Notes under the pieces: generated by a model
The model's input: the letters and a program-made list of their open reading frames with translations, nothing else
Told to the model about the DNA's origin: nothing
Database searches by the model: none
Translations under genes and position numbers: made by a program
In this document: one piece after another, positions 9,056 to 17,785 of the stretch
Layout: each line of letters opens with the position of its first letter
How positions within the stretch are numbered: position 1 is the stretch's first letter
NCBI GenBank assembly: GCA_016715285.1
Contig: JADKAO010000006.1
Span: 1-64,000 of the forward strand
Source of the DNA: Actinomycetales bacterium
Lineage (GTDB): Bacteria > Actinomycetota > Actinomycetes > Actinomycetales > Dermatophilaceae
Length of the DNA: 64,000 bases
Direction of reading: 5' to 3'

Positions 9056-10629
9056 CGCCGCCCGCGCCCGACTCGCCCCCACCGCCACCCGATTCGATAC
9101 CCCAACACGAGGCACCACCCACCCTCGGGTATCGACCCGGCCAGCGCCCAACCGACAGCGCCCCCCACCGAACCGATTCGATACCCGAATCCCAGTCACC
9201 ACCCACCCTCGGGTATCGACCCGGCAAGCGCGCCCCGGAGTCGATACCCGAAGACGAGGCACCCCCAACCGAGAGGTATCGACCCGGCAAGAGGGAGACC
9301 GCCCCCAAAACAGGCCGCGAGATCCTGCGGCTCGCCGTCCCGGCCTTCCTCGCCCTCGTCGCCGAACCCCTCTACCTGCTCGCCGACTCAGCCATCGTCG
9401 GCCACCTCGGCACCGTCCCCCTCGCCGGCCTCGGCGTCGCCGCCTCCGTACTCCTCTCCGCCACAGGCCTTTTCATCTTCCTCGCCTACGCGACCACCTC
9501 GAGCGTCGCCCACGCCCTCGGCGCCGGCTCCCGCCCCAAAGCGCTCGCCTACGGTCTCGACGGCCTCTGGCTCTCGGTCGCCATCGGCACCGTCGTGGCC
9601 CTGGCAGTCGCATCAGCCGCCGACCCCCTCGCCGCAGCTTTCGGCGCCAGCGACGCGGCCCACGCGCAAGCCGTCACCTACCTGCGGATCTCGGCGATCG
9701 GCATACCCGGCATGTTCGTGACCCTCGCCGCCACCGGCACCCTCCGCGGCCTCCTCAACACCCGCACCCCCCTGGTCGCCTCGGTCATTGGACTGTCCGC
9801 CAACGTCGCCCTCAACGTCGCCCTCGTCCACGGCCTCCACTGGGGCATCGCCGGCTCCGCCTGGGGCACGACCATCGCCCACACCGGCATCGGCCTCGCC
9901 CTCGCGCTCGCGGTTCTCCGCCAAGCCCGCGCAGCCGCCATCCAGCTCTCACCGCACCCGGCCCGCGTCCTCGCAGCCGCACGCGACGGCATACCCCTCG
10001 TGATCCGCACCATCGCCCTGCGCGCGGTCCTGCTCCTATCAGTCTGGGCCGCAGCACATTTAGGCGACGCACCCCTCGCTGCACACCAAGTCGTCGCCAC
10101 TATCTGGAGCGTGCTCGCCTTCGCCGTCGACGCCCTCGCCATCGCTGCCCAGGCAATCGTCGGTCGCGACCTCGGCGCCGGCAACCTCCCCGCCGCCCGC
10201 GCCGCGATCCGCACCATGCTCCGCTGGGGCGTCGGCTACGGCATCCTCCTCGGCGGTCTACTCGCCGCCGCCGCCGGCCCGATCGCGTCGATCGTCACCC
10301 CCGACCCCGCAGTGCAGCGGTATGCCGTGCCAGCACTTCTCGTCGCGGCCGCCGGGCAGCTCGTGGCCGGCTATGTCTTCGTCGCCGACGGCGTCCTCAT
10401 GGGCGCAGGTGACTTCCGCTACCTGGCCCGGGCCATGGTCGTCTCGCTCACGGCATACCTGCCGCTGGCCTTCGCAGTGCGCATGCGCGGCGTGTGGGGC
10501 GACCCAGGCACCACCCTGGTCGCGCTGTGGTGCGCTTTCCTCGTCTTCATGACCGTGCGCGCACTCACCCTGTGGTGGCGCCTGCGGACCGACACCTGGG
10601 CCACGCCAACGACAGGAAGGCCCGCCTAG
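9052..10629 (+). CDS. MATE-family efflux protein (DinF-like) with repeat-derived N-terminus
   Basis: The 525-residue product has a MATE transporter domain from about residue 88 (GREILRLAVPAFLALVAEP, then LADSAIVGHLG) with about twelve membrane segments. It most resembles the DinF branch, which exports organic cations or drugs using Na+ or H+ gradients. The ATG at 9052 overlaps the AlkD-like stop. The first ~85 residues are unlike the family: three translated copies of a DNA hairpin repeat give the motif DSIP..APPTLGYRPGKR. I see no ATG between the repeats and the transporter domain, so the repeats are probably translated. Rare ATA codons occur where the GTATGCCG octamer falls in the gene (9699, 9987). 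Confidence 0.85.
   Translation: MTPPAPDSPPPPPDSIPQHEAPPTLGYRPGQRPTDSAPHRTDSIPESQSPPTLGYRPGKRAPESIPEDEAPPTERYRPGKRETAPKTGREILRLAVPAFLALVAEPLYLLADSAIVGHLGTVPLAGLGVAASVLLSATGLFIFLAYATTSSVAHALGAGSRPKALAYGLDGLWLSVAIGTVVALAVASAADPLAAAFGASDAAHAQAVTYLRISAIGIPGMFVTLAATGTLRGLLNTRTPLVASVIGLSANVALNVALVHGLHWGIAGSAWGTTIAHTGIGLALALAVLRQARAAAIQLSPHPARVLAAARDGIPLVIRTIALRAVLLLSVWAAAHLGDAPLAAHQVVATIWSVLAFAVDALAIAAQAIVGRDLGAGNLPAARAAIRTMLRWGVGYGILLGGLLAAAAGPIASIVTPDPAVQRYAVPALLVAAAGQLVAGYVFVADGVLMGAGDFRYLARAMVVSLTAYLPLAFAVRMRGVWGDPGTTLVALWCAFLVFMTVRALTLWWRLRTDTWATPTTGRPA
9088..9286 (+). repeat. Hairpin repeat family GATACCC...GGGTATC, copies 4-6, in frame
   Basis: Copies lie at about 9088-9140, 9174-9224 and 9237-9286. 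Each runs from GATTCGATACCC (or GAGTCGATACCC) to GGTATCGACCCGGC. They are the same family as the non-coding copies at 8091-8266. All three are read in the same frame of the MATE gene, giving a degenerate 25-30-residue peptide repeat. Confidence 0.8.
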
Positions 10630-10711
10630 CCCGCCAGTCCGCCACGACGGCGGAGCTGAGACAGGCTTGGCGGGCTCCTGAGTCCCTGAGTGACTCCTTG
10701 AGCGATGCCCC

Positions 10712-11158
10712 TTAAGCCGAGACGACCTCGAAGGCCACCTTGGCCTGGACCTCGGGGTGCAAGCGCACGAGCGCTTCGTAGGTGCCGATGGTCTTGATGT
10801 GCCCAGGAACCTCGATCTTGCGGCGGTCGAGTTCGGGACCGCCCGCAGCCTTGACGGCAGCGGCGATGTCAGCGCCGCTGACCGCACCGAACAGGCGACC
10901 ACCCTTGCCGGCCTTGGCAGCGACGGTGACAGCCTTGCCTTCAAGGTTGCCCTTGACGGCCTTGGCGTCGTCGAGCGACTTGATCGCGCGGGTCTCGCGG
11001 CCCTTGAGGATCGCGTCGACCTGCTTCTGCCCGCCGGCGGTCCAGCCGGTGGCCAGCTTGCGCGGGAACAGGTAGTTGCGGGCGTAGCCGTCCTTGACGA
11101 CAACAACGTCGCCTGCGGCGCCTAGGCCCGAAACCTCTTGCGTGAGAATGACCTTCAT
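10712..11158 (-). CDS. rplI: 50S ribosomal protein L9
   Basis: The 148-residue protein starts MKVILTQEVSGLGAAGDVVV and has DGYARNYLFPRKLA, the conserved L9 N-terminal domain that binds 23S rRNA. A connecting helix (GRETRAIKSLDDAKAVKGNL) and the C-terminal domain follow. Length is normal. A strong AGGAGG site precedes the ATG at 11158. It is the last gene of the rpsF-ssb-rpsR-rplI operon. Confidence 0.97.
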   Translation of the reverse strand: MKVILTQEVSGLGAAGDVVVVKDGYARNYLFPRKLATGWTAGGQKQVDAILKGRETRAIKSLDDAKAVKGNLEGKAVTVAAKAGKGGRLFGAVSGADIAAAVKAAGGPELDRRKIEVPGHIKTIGTYEALVRLHPEVQAKVAFEVVSA

Positions 11159-11195
11159 CTCCAGTGCCTCCTAAACAGATCAGCAGGTATGCCGG

Positions 11196-11432
11196 TCAGC
11201 GCGCCGACGACGAGTACGGCAACAGGGCCATCTCGCGGGCGTTCTTGACGGCGTTGGCGATGAGGCGCTGCTCCTGCACCGACACACCGGTGACGCGGCG
11301 AGCGCGGATCTTGCCGCGGTCAGAGATGAACTTGCGCAGCAGGGCTGCGTCCTTGTAGTCGATGTTTTCGACCTTGGCCATCTTGAGCGGGTTGGCCTTC
11401 TTCTTCGGCTTCCTCGGTGGGGGCTTAGCCAT
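11196..11432 (-). CDS. rpsR: 30S ribosomal protein S18
   Basis: The 78-residue protein contains the S18 core DYKDAALLRKFISDRGKI followed by RRVTGVSVQEQRLIANAVK. S18 pairs with S6 on the 30S platform. AAGGAG lies just upstream of the ATG at 11432. It is third in the rpsF-ssb-rpsR-rplI operon, with a 37-bp spacer to rplI that holds one GTATGCCG copy (11187). Confidence 0.97.
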   Translation of the reverse strand: MAKPPPRKPKKKANPLKMAKVENIDYKDAALLRKFISDRGKIRARRVTGVSVQEQRLIANAVKNAREMALLPYSSSAR

Positions 11433-11557
11433 GTGAATGTCTCCTTGAACAGCTGATCAACGTGTCGTGAAGTGTCTGTTGTGAGCGCTGGCTCGGCGTG
11501 GTGAGAGCCGATGTCGTTGTCCGGCAAGTGGATTGCGAGACGCGCTCGGATGAGGGA

Positions 11558-12183
11558 CTAGAACGGCGGCTCGTCGTAGGACGGCGCCTGGCCGCCCCAA
11601 CCACCCTGGCCGCCTTGTGCCGGCCACCGCCACCTGGACCAGCCGGACCGCCGTGGCCACCCTGGCCACCGAAGCCGCCTTGACCGGCATACCCGCCGCC
11701 TTGACCGCCTTGGCCTTGGCCCCCCGCTGGGCCGGTCGCCCACGGGTCGGCCTCGGGAGCGGCATACCCGCCGCCTTGACCACCCTGGCCACCAAAGCCG
11801 CCGCCGGAGCCCTGGCCGCGCTGCGTGCGCGCCACCTTGGCCGTGGCGTAGCGGAGCGAAGGACCCACCTCGTCGACGTCGAGCTCGACGACGGTGCGCT
11901 TCTCGCCTTCTTTGGTCTCGTAGGAGCGGCTCTTGAGCCGCCCGGTCACGATGACCCGGGTGCCACGTTGGAGTGACTCGGCAACGTTTTCGGCGGCGTC
12001 GCGCCAGACCGAGCAGCGCATGAAGAGGGTCTCCCCGTCTTTCCATTCGTTGCTCTGACGGTCAAAAGCGCGCGGCGTCGATGCCACGGTGAAGTTGGCG
12101 ACGGCCGCCCCCGAAGGGGTAAACCGCAGCTCAGGGTCACCGGTGACGTTGCCGACGATGGTGATGACGGTGTCGCCAGCCAT
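11558..12183 (-). CDS. ssb: Single-stranded DNA-binding protein, frameshifted in the linker
   Basis: SSB coats single-stranded DNA and recruits partners through its acidic tip. The OB fold runs from MAGDTVITIVGNVTGDPEL to about residue 115. A long Gly/Gln linker follows (GGQGGQGGGY repeats), and the canonical tail SYDEPPF ends at 11558. The start and the tail are in different frames; a one-base loss falls near 11625 in a G-rich stretch. Without it the protein would be about 208 residues, normal for the family. Read literally, the unshifted frame runs on to 11425 and loses the essential DEPPF tip, so this is probably a sequence error. Two GTATGCCG copies (11685, 11760) sit in the linker, not in the OB fold. 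Confidence 0.92.
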
Positions 12184-12240
12184 GCGATGTCCTCAATTCC
12201 CTCGTGTTGTGAGTTGGCCTTGGGGGCTGACCTGGTGGGG

Positions 12241-12528
12241 TCAGGCGCCCGGGCGCAGCAGCTTGGTGCGCATGACCGACTCGTTGAGGTTGAGCTGACG
12301 GTCCAGCTCAAGAGCCGTGGCCGGCTTGGCGGTCATGCGGATGACGGCGTAGATGCCTTCGGACTTCTTCCTGATCTCGTAGGCAAGGCGACGACGGCCC
12401 CAGATGTCGACGTTGTCGACACTGCCACCGTCTTTCTTCACGACGGTCAACAACTTGTCGAGTGACGGCGCAACGGTGCGGTCGTCAAGCTCGGGGTCGA
12501 GGATGACCATGAGTTCGTACTGACGCAT
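12241..12528 (-). CDS. rpsF: 30S ribosomal protein S6
   Basis: The 95-residue protein starts MRQYELMVILDPELDDRTV and continues with GGSVDNVDIWGRRRLAYEI, typical S6. The ATG at 12528 is preferred over an upstream in-frame ATG at 12540 because MRQYELM is the family start and an AGGAGG-type site precedes it. It is the first gene of the rpsF-ssb-rpsR-rplI operon, so the promoter should lie in the repeat-rich spacer to its right. Confidence 0.96.
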   Translation of the reverse strand: MRQYELMVILDPELDDRTVAPSLDKLLTVVKKDGGSVDNVDIWGRRRLAYEIRKKSEGIYAVIRMTAKPATALELDRQLNLNESVMRTKLLRPGA

Positions 12529-13462
12529 GCGGTGACCCACCTCCTTTGGTCTCGGCGGTCACGGTCTTTCCGTAACAGGAGGGTGTGCATGTGTCTGCCT
12601 GCCGACACTCTGCCCGATCCGTGGCTCCGAGGGGCGGAGTTATCCACAGCTACGGTGCAGTCCAGGGTGCGCAAGACGTGCAAACCCTGGGTATGCCGGA
12701 GGCTAACCTCCCAAGCATACGCCACGGCGGGCGCGGTGGCGGGCGCGCGCACTTTGCGCGGGTCCCTTTGCATTGCCCCACCCCAGGGGCAGTGCATGCG
12801 TTGCCCATCCCCCGGGGCAGTGCAAAGCATGAGGTGCGGGTGCCAACGGCGGCAGTCGAAGGGCACAAACACAGGCTTCGCGGACGCTGAAGGCTGCACC
12901 TCTGCCCCTCCATTTGCCAGCGAGTCGGATGGGCACGCCGGGGCGCGGACGGAAGCCGGGGGACGGAGGCCCGGAGGGTGGCGACGCGGTCGTGGGTCGC
13001 GCGAGCGCACCCCCCACTGGCCGAGACCGAGAGGGGACGCACGGGTCCCTTTGCATTGCCCCACCCCAGGGGCAGTGCATGCGTTGCCCCACCCGAGGGG
13101 CAATACAAAAGCGAGGGACGTGGGCAATCGGCGGGAGTGGAAGGGCACGAACGCACGCTTCGCGGACGCTGAAGGCTGCTTTTGTGCCCTTCCACTCGCC
13201 AGCGAGCAGGTTGGGCGCTCCAGCGACGCAGACGGAGGCCGGGGGAAGGGCGGCCGCGCGATGGCCCACCCGAGGGGCAATACAAAGGCGAGGGCCGTGG
13301 GCAATCGGCGGGAGTGAAAGGGCACAAACGCACGCTTCGCGGACGCTGAAGGCTGCTTTTGTGCCCTTCCACTCGCCAGCGAGCAGGTTGGGCGCTCAGC
13401 GCGCAGCGGACCAGGACGGGGGCCGGGGACCAGGCCAGGACGGCCCAGGCATCGGATCCGTC
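12529..13462. other. Gene-free, repeat-filled spacer upstream of rpsF
   Basis: There is no credible gene here. All six frames are open over long distances, but the translations are repeats of the same DNA elements. The spacer holds two palindromic repeat families described separately (GGGGCA/TGCCCC type and AAGGGCAC hairpin type) and one GTATGCCG copy (12691). The rpsF operon promoter presumably lies between 12530 and 12770, where the sequence is less repetitive (TTATCCACAGCTACGG near 12640). Confidence 0.7.
12767..13110. repeat. Palindromic TTTGCATTGCCCC...GGGGCAGTGCA elements upstream of rpsF
   Basis: Two nearly identical copies lie at 12767-12829 and 13048-13110. Each has TTTGCATTGCCCCACCCC, AGGGGCAGTGCATGCGTTGC, and a second GGGGCA arm. 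Shorter one-arm relatives lie at about 13272-13286 and 13474-13488. The same family recurs upstream of moxR at 43233-43359. The elements can form several alternative GGGGCA:TGCCCC hairpins. Confidence 0.75.
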
Positions 13463-13573
13463 TCATGGCCCACCGAGGGGCAATCCAAGGCTAGGGCCTG
13501 GGCAATCGGCGGGAGTGGAAGGCACGAACACGCACGGACTAAGGTGCTTTGTCCCCTTCCACTCGCCAGCAGC
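12858..13573. repeat. AAGGGCAC...GTGCCCTT hairpin family and ~125-bp direct repeats
   Basis: A 59-bp hairpin element occurs at 13137-13195 (12-bp stem GTGGAAGGGCAC / GTGCCCTTCCAC) and 13314-13372, with diverged copies at about 12858-12925 and 13516-13565. The core is CTTCGCGGACGCTGAAGGCT. The two best copies belong to longer direct repeats, about 13096-13220 and 13272-13396, that also contain GTGGGCAATCGGCGGGAGTG. Related elements with a different core lie at 54197-54411. The last copy reaches into the 3' end of the membrane-protein ORF at 13463. Confidence 0.75.
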
Positions 13574-15205
13574 GCGTTTACGACTCGAGAGCGCCGCCAG
13601 GGGCTCCCGGCGCCCGGCCCAGCCTCGGTCGGTCTCAGACCACTGCGAGCCGCTCCAGCGCCAGAACCGGCGGCGTTCGCACGCACACGCCGCACTCCCG
13701 CGCCGCCGCCCCCCGGCGTCCGTCCCCGCGGCACCCCCAGCGGCAGCCCCAGCGCCACCCCCGGCGGCACTCCCCGCGGCACCCCCAGCGCCACCCCCGG
13801 CGGCACTCCCAGCGGCATCCCCCGCGGCAAGGTCACCGGGCGCCGGCGTCTCCTCGGGCGGTCGGCGCCACGCCAGCCTCCAGGTCAGAGCGGCGAGCCA
13901 CGCCACGGCGACGAGGCGGGCGATCAGGGTCACGGCATACCACCCGGCGGGCAGGCCGCGATCGGCGACAGAGATGCCCGCAAGGTAGAGCCACACACCG
14001 CCGAAGTGGAGCGCTTCGGCCCCGGCCCAGAGCAAGTGGTCTCGCCATGACAACCCGACCAGCGCCACGAGTGGCACCAGCCATAACGACGACTGGACCG
14101 GGAACGACTTTCCAGTCACCAACACGACGACAACCATGACAAGCGCGACCTCGGCGACACCGGGCCGACGAGGCGCGCCCAGGGCGAGATACGCCCCGAC
14201 CAGGAGAGCCGCCAACCACCCCGTCACGGCCAGTCCCGACACAACGAAGGTCGGTAACGGCGCCCCGGCCAGATGGGGCAACACCGAGCCTGACCCGAAC
14301 CCGGCATCGGCATCCCGCCACGCGACAATCGCAGCCACCGCGCCACTCGGGTTGCGCACCGCGACCAGCGCATAAACACTAACCGCAGTCACCGCGGCAT
14401 AGCCGGCAGTCACAGCCGCAACCCGCGCGCGCCCAGCCCGGATGGAAACCATGACGATCGCTGCGAGGATGAGCAGTGGATAACTCCGCGCCGCGATGGC
14501 AAGACCTAAAAGCGCTCCGGCCCAACCGATTCGGGACCTAGACCACGCATAGAGTGCCGCTGCGGCCAGCGCCACGCCCAGGATGTCCGGCGCCACCAAC
14601 ACCGTGAGCGCCACGACAGGTGAGAGCGCAACCTGACTGGCGCGTAACGGCATACGCTGCACTGTCCCAGCTGTCCACCACGTCAGCAGCGCGACGAGAG
14701 CCGCCGACAGGACGGCCCAAAAACCGAAGAACAGCCGCGCTTGGTTTTCGGGACCGCCAGCGGGGATCAGCCCACCGGTCAGCGACAGAACCAACGCGGT
14801 CAGCGGCGGCTGCGCGGGGATCGGCGCTCCCGCTCCGCCCGCAAGGAAGGCACCGATCCCACGGTCCAGGCCCGCCGAGGCATAGGTTGCCGGGAGATCG
14901 GAGAAACACATGTGGAAGAACTGGTCCGGAGTTTGCCACCCCCCCGCGATGCAGTAGCCGCGCTCCCACACTCCCAGCGCCATCGGGATCGTCGACGCGG
15001 CCGCGAGCCACGCGCCAACAGGACGCCACCCGCGCGTGCCCGGCCCGGCATACCGTCCCAGGGGCCCGCCGATAACGCGAGATGCGGACGCCGCGACCGG
15101 GTCGACCCGAGTGGGCGCGGCGCCGCCTTGGGACACGGGATCACCCACGCGCGCGGTCACACCCGGCAGCGTATGCCGCTCACGCCACGGTCGGACGCGC
15201 AGCAC
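13463..15205 (-). CDS. Polytopic membrane protein, GT87/mannosyltransferase-like (Rv0051 position)
   Basis: The 580-residue ORF encodes about ten membrane segments between residues 65 and 450, with a periplasmic segment containing WQTPDQFFHMCFSDLPATYA. Position between ponA and rpsF matches a conserved mycobacterial membrane protein (Rv0051), and the layout resembles polyprenol-phosphate-dependent glycosyltransferases of the GT87/GT-C type. The activity is inference. After residue ~455 the tail becomes GDAAGSAAGGGAGGAAG repeats and then runs into translated hairpin repeats, so the true C-terminus is probably earlier. The start is uncertain: MLRVRPW at 15205 or a GTG near 15163. Confidence 0.75.
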   Translation of the reverse strand: MLRVRPWRERHTLPGVTARVGDPVSQGGAAPTRVDPVAASASRVIGGPLGRYAGPGTRGWRPVGAWLAAASTIPMALGVWERGYCIAGGWQTPDQFFHMCFSDLPATYASAGLDRGIGAFLAGGAGAPIPAQPPLTALVLSLTGGLIPAGGPENQARLFFGFWAVLSAALVALLTWWTAGTVQRMPLRASQVALSPVVALTVLVAPDILGVALAAAALYAWSRSRIGWAGALLGLAIAARSYPLLILAAIVMVSIRAGRARVAAVTAGYAAVTAVSVYALVAVRNPSGAVAAIVAWRDADAGFGSGSVLPHLAGAPLPTFVVSGLAVTGWLAALLVGAYLALGAPRRPGVAEVALVMVVVVLVTGKSFPVQSSLWLVPLVALVGLSWRDHLLWAGAEALHFGGVWLYLAGISVADRGLPAGWYAVTLIARLVAVAWLAALTWRLAWRRPPEETPAPGDLAAGDAAGSAAGGGAGGAAGSAAGGGAGAAAGGAAGTDAGGRRRGSAACACERRRFWRWSGSQWSETDRGWAGRREPLAALSSRKRAAGEWKGTKHLSPCVFVPSTPADCPGPSLGLPLGGP

Positions 15206-15293
15206 GCCGCGGGTATGCCGCGACGGATGCCTCGGCAGGCGTCACCGCAGGCGTCACGGCAGGCGTCACCGCGGATGTCACCGCGGATGCCGC

Positions 15294-17525
15294 TCACGGC
15301 ACCGGCGCCGCGGTCGGTTGCCCCGGTGGCGTCACCGGCCGGTTGGCCACCGGCGCTACGGTCGCGCTCGGAGTAACCGTTGATGTCGGCTTGGAGGTCG
15401 GTGGCGCCGTCGTGGGGACAGGTGCCGTCGGTCGGGTCGGTTGAGTCGACGGCGCTGGGGGCCGGGTCGGCACCGGATCCTGAGTCGGGACCGGGTCTTG
15501 GGTCGGGGCCTGATCCGACGGCGGAGGAGCGGTGATGGGTGCTCGGGTCGGCGCCTTGTCGTCACCGATCCCAACTCGCTTGGGGAAGTCGACGGGCTTC
15601 TCCCCATCAAGGGCAGCCTTCATGAAATCCAGCCACATCGACAACGGTGGCCCATTGCTCGCGACCTCCGCTGCCCCTCCGATATTGGTGAGCGGTTCCT
15701 CCACCCCGTTGACGTCCTTGAACATCGCCACCGCAGTCGACAGTTGCGGCGTAAAGCCCGCGAACCACACCGACTTACGGTCCTCGGAGGTGCCCGTCTT
15801 GCCAGCGGACGGACGGCCAAGACCGCTCGCCCGCGAGGCCGTGCCCCCGGTGCTCGTGACGGTTTCCATCGCGTCGATGGTGTCAGCGGCCACGTCCTTC
15901 GAGAAGGCTTCGACCACCTGGGGGGCCATGGTGTAGTCGACGTCGATCGCCGGCGAAGTCACGCGTTTGACGAGATAGGGCGCTGCTCGTCGTCCCTCGG
16001 CCGCAATTGAGGCATACGCATTGGCGACGTCGATGACATGCGGAGACGACGTGCCCAGGACATTCGTGATCTCCGTGCCGAGGCCCAACGTGTCAGCGGG
16101 CAGCCCAGCCGCCACGGCGGCATCGCGGGTCGCCGTCGGGGTGATCTTCGCGTTCAAGCGGATGTATGCCGTGTTGATCGACGACGCGGTTGCCTTGCGC
16201 AGGTCGATGGTGCCGAAAGATTGGTTGGCGTAGTTCTCAAGGCGGGTGATCCCGAGACTGGCGTCCTTCATGGGGCTGCTGCCGTCAAAGGTCGTGTGCG
16301 TCGAAATCCCTTGTTGCAGTGCGGCAATGAGCGCAAACGGCTTGAACGTCGACCCTGCTGGGATCGTCGCGTCCGTGGCTGCCGAGAACTGGCGGGCCTG
16401 ATAGTCGGCGCCACCATACATCGCGACGACGGCTCCGTCCCCGGGGCGGATGGCGACGAGCCCGGCATACACGTTCTCGGCCTTGGTCTTGGGCATGTTC
16501 TTGTCGACCGCCGCAACCGCGGCGTCCTGGGCCTTCTTGGAGACCGTCGTCGTGATCCGCAGGCCACCGCGGTCGATGTCTTCGTTGCTGAGTTTGAGCC
16601 GGGCGGTGAGCTCCTTGCGGACCGCGACCGCGAGATAGCCGGTCGGCCCAGACAGCGTGCGGGATGGCGCCTTGGCCTGCGTTTCCGGCATGACCGCAGC
16701 CGCGCGATCCGCGGCGTTCAACCAGCCTTGCGAGACCATGCCGTCCAGGACATAGGTGACCCGGTTGGTGAGGTTGGTCTTCTGCTTGGCACCTAGAGCG
16801 GGGTCGAAGAGCGACGGCGCATTGATGACGCTCGCGAGGACCGCGCCCTCAGCGACCGTGAGCTGGCTGACGTCCTTGTTGAAATAGGCCTTGCTCGCCG
16901 TCTGGATGCCGTATGCCCCACGCCCGAAGTAGATCGTGTTGAGGTAACCCTCGAGGATCTGATCCTTGCTCAAGTCACGGTCGATCTTGATCGCGATGAT
17001 CATCTCGCGGAGCTTGCGGTCCACCGTGCGGTCTTGGGTGAGGAAGTAGTTCTTGACGTATTGCTGGGTGATCGTCGACCCACCACCCTGCACATCCGCA
17101 CCCTTGAGCGCCTGCCAAATCGACCGCGCGATACCTGACGGCGAGACTCCACTATTGGTGTAGAAATCGCGGTCTTCGGCGGCGATGACGGCCTTCTTGA
17201 CATGTTCGGGGACTTGGCTCAGTGCGACCGACTCGCGGTTGAGCTCGGCCATGCGGGCCATCTCGGTCTTGCCGTCATCGAAGTAGATGATCGTCGTCTG
17301 CGCGTCGGCGAGTTCGTTAGAACCCGGGATCTGCACCGCCGCGAAGGCCACCGCGATCCCCGCGAGACCAAAGAGGAAGAGCCCCCCGAGGATCCAGGGG
17401 ATACGTCGGAGCCACACCTTGCGCTTCGAACTGCCCTGTGGGCGTCGGCTACGCCGAGTTCGCGTCGGACTGGATGTCGTGCTCACGTGTCTCCCGGGAG
17501 GTGCAGGCGGCGCGGCATCCGTCAT
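15294..17525 (-). CDS. ponA: Class A penicillin-binding protein (transglycosylase/transpeptidase)
   Basis: The bifunctional enzyme polymerises and cross-links peptidoglycan outside the membrane. After a basic cytoplasmic tail and one membrane segment (ILGGLFLFGLAGIAVAFAAV), the GT51 domain shows the catalytic AAEDRDFYTNSGVSPSGIAR and GGSTITQQYVKNYF. The transpeptidase has the active serine in PAGSTFKPF, the SIN triad in ATASSINTAY, and AGKTGTSEDRKSVWF. The C-terminal 100 residues are a Pro/Thr-rich tail. The start MTDAAPPAPPGRH at 17525 is chosen because upstream in-frame codons lack family similarity. Order with the membrane protein, PadR and ino1 is conserved in actinobacteria. Confidence 0.93.
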   Translation of the reverse strand: MTDAAPPAPPGRHVSTTSSPTRTRRSRRPQGSSKRKVWLRRIPWILGGLFLFGLAGIAVAFAAVQIPGSNELADAQTTIIYFDDGKTEMARMAELNRESVALSQVPEHVKKAVIAAEDRDFYTNSGVSPSGIARSIWQALKGADVQGGGSTITQQYVKNYFLTQDRTVDRKLREMIIAIKIDRDLSKDQILEGYLNTIYFGRGAYGIQTASKAYFNKDVSQLTVAEGAVLASVINAPSLFDPALGAKQKTNLTNRVTYVLDGMVSQGWLNAADRAAAVMPETQAKAPSRTLSGPTGYLAVAVRKELTARLKLSNEDIDRGGLRITTTVSKKAQDAAVAAVDKNMPKTKAENVYAGLVAIRPGDGAVVAMYGGADYQARQFSAATDATIPAGSTFKPFALIAALQQGISTHTTFDGSSPMKDASLGITRLENYANQSFGTIDLRKATASSINTAYIRLNAKITPTATRDAAVAAGLPADTLGLGTEITNVLGTSSPHVIDVANAYASIAAEGRRAAPYLVKRVTSPAIDVDYTMAPQVVEAFSKDVAADTIDAMETVTSTGGTASRASGLGRPSAGKTGTSEDRKSVWFAGFTPQLSTAVAMFKDVNGVEEPLTNIGGAAEVASNGPPLSMWLDFMKAALDGEKPVDFPKRVGIGDDKAPTRAPITAPPPSDQAPTQDPVPTQDPVPTRPPAPSTQPTRPTAPVPTTAPPTSKPTSTVTPSATVAPVANRPVTPPGQPTAAPVP

Positions 17526-17611
17526 GGTTGAGCAGGTGCCGCGAGTGGAGCGAGATTTCCAGTATGCGCGGGTATGCCGTGCGCCACCGAATCCAGGCGG
17601 CCGGACGAGCG

Positions 17612-17785
17612 CTAGATCAGCCCGGTCGTGAATCCGATCGAGCCCAAGATCAACGCGACCGACACACCGACCTCCCAACGCTTAGCGGACAAGAACCCTC
17701 CGTCGAGGGGCTGCACCGGCACCATCGCGGAAGCCAAGAGCGTCAGGCCACTCATCGCGAGCAGCCGCACGAGCGGCAGCTGGGT
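17612..17785 (-). pseudogene. C-terminal fragment of a membrane protein
   Basis: The minus strand reads LPLVRLLAMSGLTLLASAMV then PVQPLDGGFLSAKRW and a final membrane segment ending IGFTTGLI at 17612. PLDGG is reminiscent of site-2-protease-like membrane proteins, but too little remains for a call. No matching upstream coding continues beyond about 17785, where + strand coding-like sequence of another gene begins. This is probably a truncated remnant or half of a mis-join. Confidence 0.4.

Noticed and set aside
8607..10412. A 601-codon + strand ORF overlapping the AlkD-like and MATE genes
   Set aside because: It is a shadow frame rich in Arg/Pro/Ser, with no family similarity, produced by high GC.
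11600..11640. A natural SSB variant lacking the DEPPF tip
   Set aside because: The tip is fully encoded in the adjacent frame and the shift lies in a G-rich run, so a missing base is far likelier than loss of an essential tail.
12540..13460. Repeats upstream of rpsF as a CRISPR array
   Set aside because: Units are long, imperfectly spaced palindromes with no regular unique spacers and no cas genes nearby.
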